Positions 6,341-14,079 of a DNA stretch of 22,947 nt are shown piece by piece. Below the pieces are notes generated by a model, which was not told where the DNA came from, searched no databases, and saw only the letters and a program-made list of their open reading frames with translations. The stretch's first letter is position 1. The number at the start of each line of letters is the position of its first letter. Source of the stretch: JAOUFP01 sp947085825. GTDB taxonomy: Bacteria > Nitrospirota > Thermodesulfovibrionia > Thermodesulfovibrionales > UBA6898. Made by a program: the position numbers and the translations under genes. Location of the stretch: contig CAMTXX010000026.1 in assembly GCA_947085825.1 (NCBI GenBank), forward strand, positions 1 through 22,947. Reading direction: 5' to 3'.

Positions 6341-8629
6341 TTGAATCTGACGATGCTGCTTAATAGAATTTTTAAGAGAATATCCTGCTTTTTCCGCACA
6401 AGATATGCCTTTAAACTCCATCCTGTTAATCAACTTGAGCAAATGGATAAAAAGGGCATCCAATGGATATCAAAAGGTATGGACCCTCGATTCCTTTTGA
6501 AACCGCTGGGTGAAAAATACCCTCAAGGGATAATGCTTTTACGCTTCTTTATGAAATTGAAAGGCAATAATTATTCGCCAAGGCTTTATATGGATTTAGG
6601 CAAGGGCATATCAGAGGAAACCGCTGTTAAAATTCCAATTTCAAAAAAAGGGACGGTTAATTTTATCGTTAATTTTCCACAAAATATAAAGGCCTTGCGT
6701 CTTGATCCAATGGATGGACCTGGAAAGATTTATTTTGATGACAATGTAATAACATTTACAAAGATCAGCAAAATTGAAAAAACATGGCGCATGGCACAGC
6801 GTCTTGTCCCCTTGTTTTTAAACCGCAACAGCTTTGAAAAGCTTTACTATGATGTGAGCTATTCAAGGAGTTATCGTCCTTCGCAGCAGCATACTTCATA
6901 TGAGCAGTGGATTGTAAATTTTGACGCCCTGACGCATGCTGACAGAGAGGCAATAAAGCAGCATATAGAGACAATGTCTTACAAACCTCTGATTTCGGTT
7001 ATAATGCCTGTGTATAACACGCCGGAGACCTTTTTGCGCAAAGCGATTGATTCTGTAATAAAGCAGTTGTACCCCAATTGGGAACTCTGCATAGCTGACG
7101 ACGCATCAACAGAGCCTCATGTTCAAAAAATTCTTATGGAATATTCTGAAAAAGACAATCGGATTAAGGTGGTCACACGCAAAACAAATGGTCATATATC
7201 TGCGGCGTCCAATAGCGCTTTAGAAATTGCTAAGGGAGAGTTTGCGGCATTATTAGACCATGACGATGAACTTGCTGATAAAGCCCTTTACCGGGTTGCA
7301 GCAGAAATTAATATATGTCCTGATGCCGATCTTATTTATAGTGATGAAGATAAAATAGATGAACAGGGAGAGCGGTTTAGTCCGCATTTCAAGCCAGACT
7401 GGAACCCCGAACTCTTTTTTTCAAATAATTATATCTGTCATCTGAGTATTATCAGGACTGAGCTGATTAGAAAATCAGGATACTTCAGAAAGGGATTTGA
7501 GGGCAGTCAGGATTATGACCTGCTGCTCAGGTGCATAGCCCTGACTGATCCTTTAAAAATCAGGCACATCCCGGAAATTCTATATCACTGGAGGGCAATT
7601 CATGGATCAACCGCCTTGAAAGCAAGTGAAAAGAGTTATACAACTCAGGCAGGCCTTAAGGCTTTAAGAGATTTTTTTTCAAAAAGCAATCCGGACATAC
7701 TTATTGAATCCGGAAAACTTTCAAACACTTATCGTGTTCGTTATCCTGTACCTGATCCTGAGCCGAGGGTATCCCTTATTATCCCAACCCGCAATGGCAT
7801 GCAGATATTATCCCGATGCATAGAAAGCATATTAACAAAAACTCAATACAGTAATTATGAGATAATTGTTGTTGACAATCAATCTGACGACCCGGATACA
7901 ATATCCTATCTTAAAAAGATAGGGGACAATAGCAAGATTCGTATTGTTAAGTATGATTACCCTTTTAATTTCTCGGCAATTAACAATTATGCTGTAAAAC
8001 ACGCACAGGGTGAGATAATAGGTCTTATAAATAATGATATTGAGGTTATCTCTCCTGAATGGCTGAAAGAAATGGTCTCTTATGCAATGCAGCCGGGCGT
8101 AGGAGCAGTGGGGGCAAAGCTTCTCTATCCTGACGGCAGGGTGCAACATGCAGGCGTTATTGTAGGATTAGGGGGGGTCGCCGGTCATTCGCATAAGTAT
8201 ATATCAAAAGAAGATGCGGGTTATTATGGCAGGGCTATACTTCCTCAAGCGTTATCAGCAGTTACAGCCGCCTGTCTGGTCATCCGGAAGAAGGTTTATG
8301 AGGAAATAGGCGGCATTGATGAGGAAAATCTTACAGTGGCATTTAATGATGTGGATTTCTGCCTGAGGCTTCAAGAAGCAGGCTACCGCAATGTTTGGAC
8401 GCCTTATGCTCTGCTGTATCACCATGAGTCAGTCAGCAGGGGCTATGAGAACACTCAGGATAAACAGAGACGCTTTTTAAATGAAATTCGCTTTATGAAA
8501 GATAGGTGGGGCAAGAAACTGCTCAACGATCTGCATTACAACCCCAACCTCACTCTGGATAGAGAGGATTTTTCTACTGCAAGCGTTTCAAGGGTATTAC
8601 GGCCGTGGTGTAATCAAGACAATGGATAA
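6341..8629 (+). CDS. Tandem GT2 glycosyltransferase with accessory N-terminal domain
   Basis: A 762-residue protein with three parts. Residues 1 to about 165 form an accessory domain shared with the protein at 10002 (LHPVNQL, DPRFLLKP, MKLKGNN, IPISKKGTVN, NIKALRLDP). The first GT2 domain begins near residue 215 (PLISVIMPVYNTPE) with metal-binding DHDD at 306-309 and the SDEDK strand. The second GT2 domain begins near 474 (RVSLIIPTRNG) with NNDIE at 564-568, a DXD-like motif, and FNDVDFCLRL. Two active-looking GT2 domains fit a bifunctional chain-extending enzyme. The start is taken as TTG 6341 because AGGG at 6329-6332 is well spaced. ATG 6353 is the alternative and aligns about as well with the paralogue. 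The 3' end overlaps the next gene by 8 bp. Confidence 0.88.
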   Translation: MNLTMLLNRIFKRISCFFRTRYAFKLHPVNQLEQMDKKGIQWISKGMDPRFLLKPLGEKYPQGIMLLRFFMKLKGNNYSPRLYMDLGKGISEETAVKIPISKKGTVNFIVNFPQNIKALRLDPMDGPGKIYFDDNVITFTKISKIEKTWRMAQRLVPLFLNRNSFEKLYYDVSYSRSYRPSQQHTSYEQWIVNFDALTHADREAIKQHIETMSYKPLISVIMPVYNTPETFLRKAIDSVIKQLYPNWELCIADDASTEPHVQKILMEYSEKDNRIKVVTRKTNGHISAASNSALEIAKGEFAALLDHDDELADKALYRVAAEINICPDADLIYSDEDKIDEQGERFSPHFKPDWNPELFFSNNYICHLSIIRTELIRKSGYFRKGFEGSQDYDLLLRCIALTDPLKIRHIPEILYHWRAIHGSTALKASEKSYTTQAGLKALRDFFSKSNPDILIESGKLSNTYRVRYPVPDPEPRVSLIIPTRNGMQILSRCIESILTKTQYSNYEIIVVDNQSDDPDTISYLKKIGDNSKIRIVKYDYPFNFSAINNYAVKHAQGEIIGLINNDIEVISPEWLKEMVSYAMQPGVGAVGAKLLYPDGRVQHAGVIVGLGGVAGHSHKYISKEDAGYYGRAILPQALSAVTAACLVIRKKVYEEIGGIDEENLTVAFNDVDFCLRLQEAGYRNVWTPYALLYHHESVSRGYENTQDKQRRFLNEIRFMKDRWGKKLLNDLHYNPNLTLDREDFSTASVSRVLRPWCNQDNG

Positions 8630-9869
8630 TGTTTATAATAGGAGGCTTTCACGGATATCGCACCAAACACTAATATTTTTGCATATTCCAAAGACAGCAG
8701 GGACAACCCTCCGCTCTATTCTGATGCGGCAATACAGCGACGGCAAAGTCTGTTTAATTTATGACGGTGACGATAACCCTTTTATATCAACAGAGGAGTT
8801 TAATGCTTTTACGGATGATAAGAAGAGCAGTTATGATGCTATTATGGGACATCTGACTTTTGGACTTCACCATATGCTGCCTAAAGAGCTCAAATATACA
8901 TATGCGGCAATAATAAGAGACCCTGTCAAACGTGTTTTATCCCTTTATAACCACTTCATAAATAATCAGTTTAAAGATAGCGGGCATAGTATTTTAGATT
9001 TTATTGCTGATCGCAATGCGCAATTCGATAACCATCAGGTGCGCATATTATCCGGGAAACATGCTCCATTTGGAAAGTGCAGTGAGATGATGCTGAATGC
9101 GGCGATCAAGAATCTTTCTAAGAAATTCTCTCTTGTCGGTATTACGGAGATGTTTGAAGAAACCCTTTTCCTTGCCAATAAACTTTTGGGATGGAAGGCG
9201 GTTCCCTATGCAAATAAAAACATTGGTAAAAATATGTCGAACCCGGCCCCTGACGTTCATGATGATAGTGTTATAAATCGCATTAAAGAATATAATTCCT
9301 TAGATATAAAGTTATATGAGTATGCTTCTAATTTGATGTGGGGAAAAATCAGAAATACAGGCGCGGATTGGGAGGAAAATCTAAGAGAATTTAAGGATGA
9401 ACTTGCCTTTAAGATACAGGAACCTGTAGTTCACTTCCTTCGGGAAAAAGCTGGAACAAGGCTGCCTGCAAATGCTAAACTTAAAAAAGATACAACTGAA
9501 GAAACAGAACAGGTTATCAGGGAAGACGTGAGACATGCAAATAAACTAAAAATTAAAAAGGAGGATGATATGTTAAATCCAAAAGAGTTGAATGAAAAAT
9601 TGAGAGATCGGGTATCGCAAAAATTTGATAATCCTGCGGTAAAAAAATCAGCTAAGGCTGTGGTGGATGAGTTTATTCAACTCATTACAGATGAACTGAA
9701 GAATTCCGGAGAGGTAAGAATACCTAAACTGGGGGTTCTTAAGGTTATTGAAAGACCCGCCGGCATGAAAACAGAAGCAGGAACTGAGGTGAAAATTCCT
9801 GCGCGAAAGATCATAAAGCTTGTCATGGCCAAGCAGCTTAAAGAAGTTATTGATCCGGATAACAAATGA
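8622..9869 (+). CDS. Sulfotransferase continuous with a C-terminal HU/IHF-like domain
   Basis: Residues 1 to about 255 are a Sulfotransfer_2-type sulfotransferase that would move sulfate from PAPS to the glycan. The 5'-phosphosulfate loop is HIPKTAGTT (21-29) and the 3'-phosphate motif is in IIRDPVKRVLSLYNHF (about 97-112). A lysine- and glutamate-rich linker (about 255-316) follows. Residues 317-415 look like a HU/IHF DNA-binding protein: helical N-part with VVDEFIQLITDELKNSGEVR, then PKLGVLKVIERPAG, EVKIPARK and a C-terminal helix. The frame is unbroken, but a strong internal ribosome binding site precedes Met317. Either this is a true fusion, or two adjacent genes lost the stop between them. 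The start ATG 8622 overlaps the previous gene by 8 bp and has a weak ribosome binding site. The stop codon overlaps the IS-end-like repeat at 9868. Confidence 0.85.
   Translation: MDNVYNRRLSRISHQTLIFLHIPKTAGTTLRSILMRQYSDGKVCLIYDGDDNPFISTEEFNAFTDDKKSSYDAIMGHLTFGLHHMLPKELKYTYAAIIRDPVKRVLSLYNHFINNQFKDSGHSILDFIADRNAQFDNHQVRILSGKHAPFGKCSEMMLNAAIKNLSKKFSLVGITEMFEETLFLANKLLGWKAVPYANKNIGKNMSNPAPDVHDDSVINRIKEYNSLDIKLYEYASNLMWGKIRNTGADWEENLREFKDELAFKIQEPVVHFLREKAGTRLPANAKLKKDTTEETEQVIREDVRHANKLKIKKEDDMLNPKELNEKLRDRVSQKFDNPAVKKSAKAVVDEFIQLITDELKNSGEVRIPKLGVLKVIERPAGMKTEAGTEVKIPARKIIKLVMAKQLKEVIDPDNK
9558..9564 (+). promoter_or_regulatory. Strong internal Shine-Dalgarno sequence
   Basis: AAGGAGG lies five bases before the in-frame ATG at 9570. 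This is the strongest and best-spaced ribosome binding site seen in the window. It sits inside an open frame exactly where HU homology begins, which suggests independent translation of the HU-like part. Confidence 0.6.
9570..9869 (+). CDS. HU/IHF-like DNA-binding protein, possible internal translation product
   Basis: From ATG 9570 the frame encodes 99 residues, close to the 90-100 residues of HU proteins, and begins like one (MLNPKELNEKLRDRV). The beta-arm region reads VIERPAGMKTEAGTEVKIPA. Compared with typical HU it is about two residues shorter and lacks the RNPxTG arm motif with its intercalating proline, so DNA bending may be altered. It is in the same frame as the sulfotransferase at 8622 and is preceded by AAGGAGG. 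Its separate existence as a protein is inferred; the homology to HU is by eye but clear. It could equally be only the C-terminal domain of the longer protein. Confidence 0.5.
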   Translation: MLNPKELNEKLRDRVSQKFDNPAVKKSAKAVVDEFIQLITDELKNSGEVRIPKLGVLKVIERPAGMKTEAGTEVKIPARKIIKLVMAKQLKEVIDPDNK

Positions 9870-9884
9870 GGCTCTTGCAAAAGT
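9868..9884 (+). repeat. IS-end-like 17-bp repeat, copy 2
   Basis: GAGGCTCTTGCAAAAGT starts within the stop codon (TGA, 9867-9869) of the preceding gene. It is identical to 13929-13945 and to the inverse of 17-33. No partner end is seen in the next 130 bp. Confidence 0.6.
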
Positions 9885-9891
9885 CTCACTA

Positions 9892-9934
9892 TAGTAGATA
9901 GTAGACAGGGTTTTCCCCTACATGCTACCTACTA
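9892..9934 (+). repeat. Imperfect stem-loop in the spacer after the HU-like gene
   Basis: The arm 9892-9910 (TAGTAGATAGTAGACAGGG) pairs imperfectly with 9916-9934 (CCCTACATGCTACCTACTA) around a five-base loop. Fourteen Watson-Crick pairs and one G-U pair form. No T-run follows, so it is not a classic intrinsic terminator. It may slow or protect transcript ends between the two gene blocks. Confidence 0.45.
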
Positions 9935-10001
9935 CACTACATGGTTCTCTGTGGTTAATTGCAGTTGCTGCTAATCCCGTATCGCAAACAAAAAAGGTGA
10001 G

Positions 10002-13000
10002 GTGAATGGCTTGGGTCATAACATTATGAGATGGTGGCGATCAATATTGAAGGCGATTCTGCCTGTTGTCAGATTCAGGCATGATTTCAACCTCTATCCG
10101 GTTAATGAGTTGACCCCGATTGGCGAAGATAAGTCACAGTGGCAGTCTACCGGGTGTGATCCCCAGTTTTTTCTTATTCCAAAAAATTCCGGCTTTCCTT
10201 CCGGATGGGTGTTATTAAAATTTACGATGAAGGTGGAAGGAAATAATAAGACAGCATTCTTATATATTGATTATGGGGAAGGATTTCATGAAGACAACGC
10301 AGTGTTCATCCCTGCATCAAAAAAAGGCACTATAAACCATCTTCTCAGACTGAGAAAGAATATCAAAGCGCTTCGTTGGGACCCGACGCAGGGCCCGGGC
10401 GTCATTACCCTGTCCAATGTTGTGATGTGCGAAATTGGCTGGATTGAGCGGATTGGGATTATGCTTCGTCGCGTCATGCCACATATCATGGGCAGCGACA
10501 AGAAGGAGCTCAGGCAGCTTCGTCTCTTGAGCGCTCTCTTTAGGAATCTTGAAAAAATCTATTACGAAATAAGTATCAGGAGGGCGCACCAGATTCCTGT
10601 CGGCATTACAATGCGGGACGATCTTATTTTCGGAATAAAACCGAAGCGCCTGCCAGCAAATCAGGCTGTCTGGAATCCGATAGCAGTTCAAAATGAGAAT
10701 CTTGTCAACCTTTTCGATTTCAAGCAATTTATAATCCGGAACCCTGATCTTTTCGATTTCAAGCAATTTATAATCCGGAACCCTGATCTTAAGGAAAAGG
10801 GGATGACGTATTGGGAGGCGCTTGAGTATGCGCTCAAGCAAGGCGTAGATGAGAACAGACCTGTTTCAGCATCTGATGAAGAGACTGCGGCGTTTTATGA
10901 GGAATTGGCAAATCAGTTGAGCACTGACGGGCATCTGGAGAAGGCGATAAGAGCATACTGGACTTCCCTGCAGTTTAAGCCCGAGAGCTTTAATTGTTTG
11001 CAGCACCTTGGAGACGCTTTACTGCGCAACGGAAGCTATATAGATGCAGAAACTGCGTATGAATGTGCGCTTCAATTGAATGCTGGAAGCTTCTGGACGC
11101 ATTTCAATTTAGGTCGGAATTATGAGATGGTCGGCGATCTGGAAAAAGCCATTGAAAGTTATCATAAAGCTCTGATGACCGATCAGGGAAGTCACTTTGC
11201 GTGGAAGACACTTTGGAATCTTGTTTATATACAGTGGAATCGGGTACAGCTTAGGGCTGATGCCTCGTATAAGATTCTGAATCGGTCTTTCGGGGATGAG
11301 GTGTACCGCGAGGCAATCGGGCGTATGCGTAAATTGCTCACAGTTCAGCCGGCCCCGAGGTACCGGAAATCTCAGAAGCCAAGAGTTTTGATGGTAGTAG
11401 ACCCATATTTGCCGCAGTGCGTACGTTACCGGGTAGAGCAGAAGCTTGAGCAGTTTGATGTGGCAGGTATCGAGGCATCGTACATAGCATGGGGCGATGT
11501 GACGAAGGAATTCAATCGCTTTGCATTTGTGGATGTTGTTTTGTTCTATCGGGTTCCGGCCCTGCCGGATGTAGTGCGTGCCATGGAATATGTCAAGGCG
11601 ATCGGCAAGATAGTAGTATATGAGATAGATGATCTGGTATTTGACAGCGAGCATTATCCGGACAGCCTGCAGAGCTATGGAGGAATGGTGAGCCGGGATC
11701 AGTATATTGGGCTGCTGAGAGGGTGCGTTTTGTTTCGCGAGGCCATGAGGTTGTCCGACTACGCGCTTGCCTCAACAATCCCCCTGTCAGAGCGCATGGC
11801 ATCGCATGTCAGTACCGGTCTTGCGTTCGTACACCGTAACGGCCTCGACTCCCACAATGAGCCATTGCTGAATACCCACAAAGCGGATGCGTCCCGAAAT
11901 CTTATCAGTATTTTCTATGGGTCCGGCACCAAAGCCCACAATAGCGATTTTGATGATCTTGTTGCCCCTGCGCTTGCGCGGATTCTGGACGAATTTCCGA
12001 ATGTGCAACTTCATGTTGTCGGGCATCTTACCCTTCCGCAGGAGTTGAAACAAAGGGCGAAGCAGATTTATGCCGTACCGCTGATATCCGACCTTAATGC
12101 CTATATGAATTTCCTGGCATCTGCCGACGTCAATATTGCCGTACTGCATAGCACATCGGCAAATGACTGCAAGAGCGAACTGAAATGGTTTGAGGCGTCG
12201 GTGTTTGGTATTCCCTCAGTCGTCAGTGCGACACGGAACTACCTTGATGTGGTGCGGGACGGAGAGGACGCCCTGATTGCCCGGACGCCGGAGGAGTGGT
12301 ACCTGCAACTCAGGCGGCTTATTACAGATCGGGAATTGCGTGTTCATCTTGGGCAACAAGCGAAAATCGAAACAGCAAAGCGATATAGTGTCGCCGCGCT
12401 GGGGGAAAACCTTGCTGATGTTTTTAGCCGGATAGTTACCCACTACAACAACACCGCCGTTTCTGAGGCGCCGGGCAGAAAGAAGATAGTCATTGTCAAC
12501 GTCTTTTTCCCGCCGCAGACTATCGGGGGAGCGACACGCGTTGTCACCGACAATGTCGAAGCGCTGGTTGAGAGATATAAAGATCAGTTTGATATCGAAA
12601 TCTTTACCTCTGACCATGACAATCCCGAGCCCTACCAGATATATCAATACTCCACAATGGGGGCGCGGGTTACCAAGGTGAGCACGCCTCTGAAGGAAGG
12701 CATGGATTGGGATTATAACGACCCGAGGATGCAGGAAATCTTTTCCGACTATCTTGACTATGTGAAACCTGACCTTGTGCACTTTCATTGCATTCAGAGG
12801 CTTACGGCCTCAATTGTTACCGCTACTCAGGAGCGCCGGATTCCGTATATTGTTACTGTCCATGATGCGTGGTGGATATCGGACTACCAATTTCTGGTGG
12901 ACGATGAAGGCAACGCATGCGACATTCACCAGAACGATCCATTTATAGTTGCGAAACAGAGCAAGGACGTTGCCCGTACACTCAAGCGGCAGACGTATTT

Positions 13001-13745
13001 GCGGGGATGTTTGAGCAAGGCACACTATGTTCTTGCAGTCTCGGAAACATTCGGGCGCATTTATGAAGCAAACGGCTTTAGGAATGTCCGGGTGAACCGC
13101 AACGGCATTAAACAGCGTAACTGGCTTCCTCGCATCGCATCGACCTCGGGACGGGTCCGTCTGGGGCATATTGGCGGCATGTCGAAACATAAAGGCTTCC
13201 ATCTGTTTAAGAGCGCATTGAGCCGGGGGGATTTCCGGCATCTTGAAGCGCTTATTGTAGACCTTTCGAAACCGTACGGTCATAAACAGAGAGAGGTCTG
13301 GGGGGAGGCGCCCGTGACCATAGTGGGCAGATACCCTCAGGAGAAGATTGAGGAACTGTACGCGGGTATGGACGTGCTTGCAGCCCCATCTATCTGGCCG
13401 GAAAGTTTCGGGCTGGTGACGAGAGAGGCGGTGGCAGCCGGGGTATGGGTTATTGCATCCGACATTGGCGCTCTGGGAGAGGATATCGCGGCAGATGAAA
13501 ACGGATATGTGATCAGTGTTGACGATGACAAGGCATTGTTCAATATCCTGGAAAAAATAAACGGCAATCCGAAGAGATATCTTGAGCCGCATACTAAACG
13601 GGATGTCGTATCCGTTTATGAACAAGTAGCAGCCTTGGCGGATATTTATTATATGCTCACGCTAAAAGAGCGGGAAAAAGCAGCAATTGCTATGGCTGAA
13701 AAGGATTCAGATGCGGATCATGAAGAAATATCGGCATCTGCTTGA
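10002..13745 (+). CDS. Large multidomain glycosyltransferase: accessory domain, TPRs, two GT-B domains
   Basis: A 1247-residue cytoplasmic protein. Residues 1 to about 165 repeat the accessory domain of the 6341 protein (LYPVNEL, DPQFFLIP, MKVEGNN, IPASKKGTIN, NIKALRWDP). Residues about 237-285 carry a tandemly duplicated FDFKQFIIRNPDL followed by YWEALEYALKQGVDENR, a pattern known from other glycosyltransferases (NPDV...HYL..G..EGR). About three TPRs occupy 295-395. The first GT-B domain (about 459-800) has YEIDDLVFD and CKSELKWFEASVFGIPSVVS. The second (about 827-1200) starts with IVIVNVFFPPQTIGGATR and has PESFGLVTREAVAAG near 1133. The start is taken as GTG 10002 with AAGG at 9994-9997; ATG 10026 is possible and aligns with the paralogue. 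It is preceded by a 132-bp spacer with repeats, so it may have its own transcript. Confidence 0.86.
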   Translation: MNGLGHNIMRWWRSILKAILPVVRFRHDFNLYPVNELTPIGEDKSQWQSTGCDPQFFLIPKNSGFPSGWVLLKFTMKVEGNNKTAFLYIDYGEGFHEDNAVFIPASKKGTINHLLRLRKNIKALRWDPTQGPGVITLSNVVMCEIGWIERIGIMLRRVMPHIMGSDKKELRQLRLLSALFRNLEKIYYEISIRRAHQIPVGITMRDDLIFGIKPKRLPANQAVWNPIAVQNENLVNLFDFKQFIIRNPDLFDFKQFIIRNPDLKEKGMTYWEALEYALKQGVDENRPVSASDEETAAFYEELANQLSTDGHLEKAIRAYWTSLQFKPESFNCLQHLGDALLRNGSYIDAETAYECALQLNAGSFWTHFNLGRNYEMVGDLEKAIESYHKALMTDQGSHFAWKTLWNLVYIQWNRVQLRADASYKILNRSFGDEVYREAIGRMRKLLTVQPAPRYRKSQKPRVLMVVDPYLPQCVRYRVEQKLEQFDVAGIEASYIAWGDVTKEFNRFAFVDVVLFYRVPALPDVVRAMEYVKAIGKIVVYEIDDLVFDSEHYPDSLQSYGGMVSRDQYIGLLRGCVLFREAMRLSDYALASTIPLSERMASHVSTGLAFVHRNGLDSHNEPLLNTHKADASRNLISIFYGSGTKAHNSDFDDLVAPALARILDEFPNVQLHVVGHLTLPQELKQRAKQIYAVPLISDLNAYMNFLASADVNIAVLHSTSANDCKSELKWFEASVFGIPSVVSATRNYLDVVRDGEDALIARTPEEWYLQLRRLITDRELRVHLGQQAKIETAKRYSVAALGENLADVFSRIVTHYNNTAVSEAPGRKKIVIVNVFFPPQTIGGATRVVTDNVEALVERYKDQFDIEIFTSDHDNPEPYQIYQYSTMGARVTKVSTPLKEGMDWDYNDPRMQEIFSDYLDYVKPDLVHFHCIQRLTASIVTATQERRIPYIVTVHDAWWISDYQFLVDDEGNACDIHQNDPFIVAKQSKDVARTLKRQTYLRGCLSKAHYVLAVSETFGRIYEANGFRNVRVNRNGIKQRNWLPRIASTSGRVRLGHIGGMSKHKGFHLFKSALSRGDFRHLEALIVDLSKPYGHKQREVWGEAPVTIVGRYPQEKIEELYAGMDVLAAPSIWPESFGLVTREAVAAGVWVIASDIGALGEDIAADENGYVISVDDDKALFNILEKINGNPKRYLEPHTKRDVVSVYEQVAALADIYYMLTLKEREKAAIAMAEKDSDADHEEISASA
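10710..10787 (+). repeat. Perfect in-frame tandem duplication, 2 x 39 bp
   Basis: The 39-bp unit at 10710-10748 is repeated without any change at 10749-10787, and the next three bases (CTT) continue the match. Each unit encodes 13 residues (LFDFKQFIIRNPD in register). Perfect identity implies a recent event. Confidence 0.95.
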
Positions 13746-13754
13746 CGGAAAGCA

Positions 13755-13777
13755 GGTATTGTTATTTTAAAAATACC
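13755..13777 (+). terminator. Weak hairpin after the large glycosyltransferase gene
   Basis: GGTATT (13755-13760) pairs with AATACC (13772-13777) around an AT-rich loop, starting 10 bp after the stop. There is no following T-run on the plus strand, so termination here is uncertain. Confidence 0.3.
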
Positions 13778-13828
13778 GACAATATATTAGAGGGTGAAAT
13801 CACACTCAATCGATTCAAAAATCAAGCT

Positions 13829-13854
13829 GGCGGTAAATTACAGGCGGTAAATTA
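13829..13854 (+). repeat. Direct repeat GGCGGTAAATTA x2, ops-like
   Basis: GGCGGTAAATTA occurs at 13829-13840 and again at 13843-13854. Its first seven bases match the core of the ops/JUMPstart element (GGCGGTAG), which recruits RfaH to polysaccharide operons. It lies in the 334-bp spacer ahead of the sulfotransferase genes. The match is short and may be chance. Confidence 0.35.
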
Positions 13855-13928
13855 TGCTTTGATTTTGATGTGAGAAAAGGTTATTCTATTCATGGCTATT
13901 TGTAACAAAAATCAATAAAGTGATAGTG

Positions 13929-14060
13929 GAGGCTCTTGCAAAAGTCCCGAATGAGATTGATTTGTCTTGCTTAACTTGTTTCAGCATCTAATAAAATCAA
14001 TATGTTATGAGACCCTGAAATAAATTCAGGGTGACAAAATAGGGTTTGTGCAACAGGCTC
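13929..14060. mobile_element. MITE-like element or remnant IS ends
   Basis: The left end GAGGCTCTTGCAAAAGT (13929-13945) and the right end TTTGTGCAACAGGCTC (14045-14060, inverse GAGCCTGTTGCACAAA) form imperfect terminal inverted repeats around about 130 bp without coding capacity. Inside is a perfect 8-bp hairpin, ACCCTGAA/TTCAGGGT (14012-14032). No convincing target duplication is seen. The right end lies 4 bp before the ribosome binding site of the next gene. Confidence 0.5.
14012..14032 (+). repeat. REP-like hairpin
   Basis: ACCCTGAA (14012-14019) and TTCAGGGT (14025-14032) form a perfect 8-bp stem with the five-base loop ATAAA. The sequence looks like a dispersed REP-type palindrome and sits inside the MITE-like element. 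Confidence 0.5.
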
Positions 14061-14079
14061 ATAGAAAGGACGATAAAAG

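Noticed and set aside
8639..8644. AGGAGG just inside the sulfotransferase gene at 8622 as a ribosome binding site
   Set aside because: No in-frame ATG, GTG or TTG lies at a usable distance before the PAPS loop. The bases are Arg-Arg codons.
9868..10001. A complete small IS or MITE in the spacer after the HU-like gene
   Set aside because: Only one IS-end-like copy is present; no inverted partner is found before the next gene.
12216..13625. Long open frames on the minus strand inside the large glycosyltransferase gene (190 and 271 codons)
   Set aside because: They lie opposite two well-supported GT-B domains, have no family motifs, and are explained by the codon use of the plus-strand gene.
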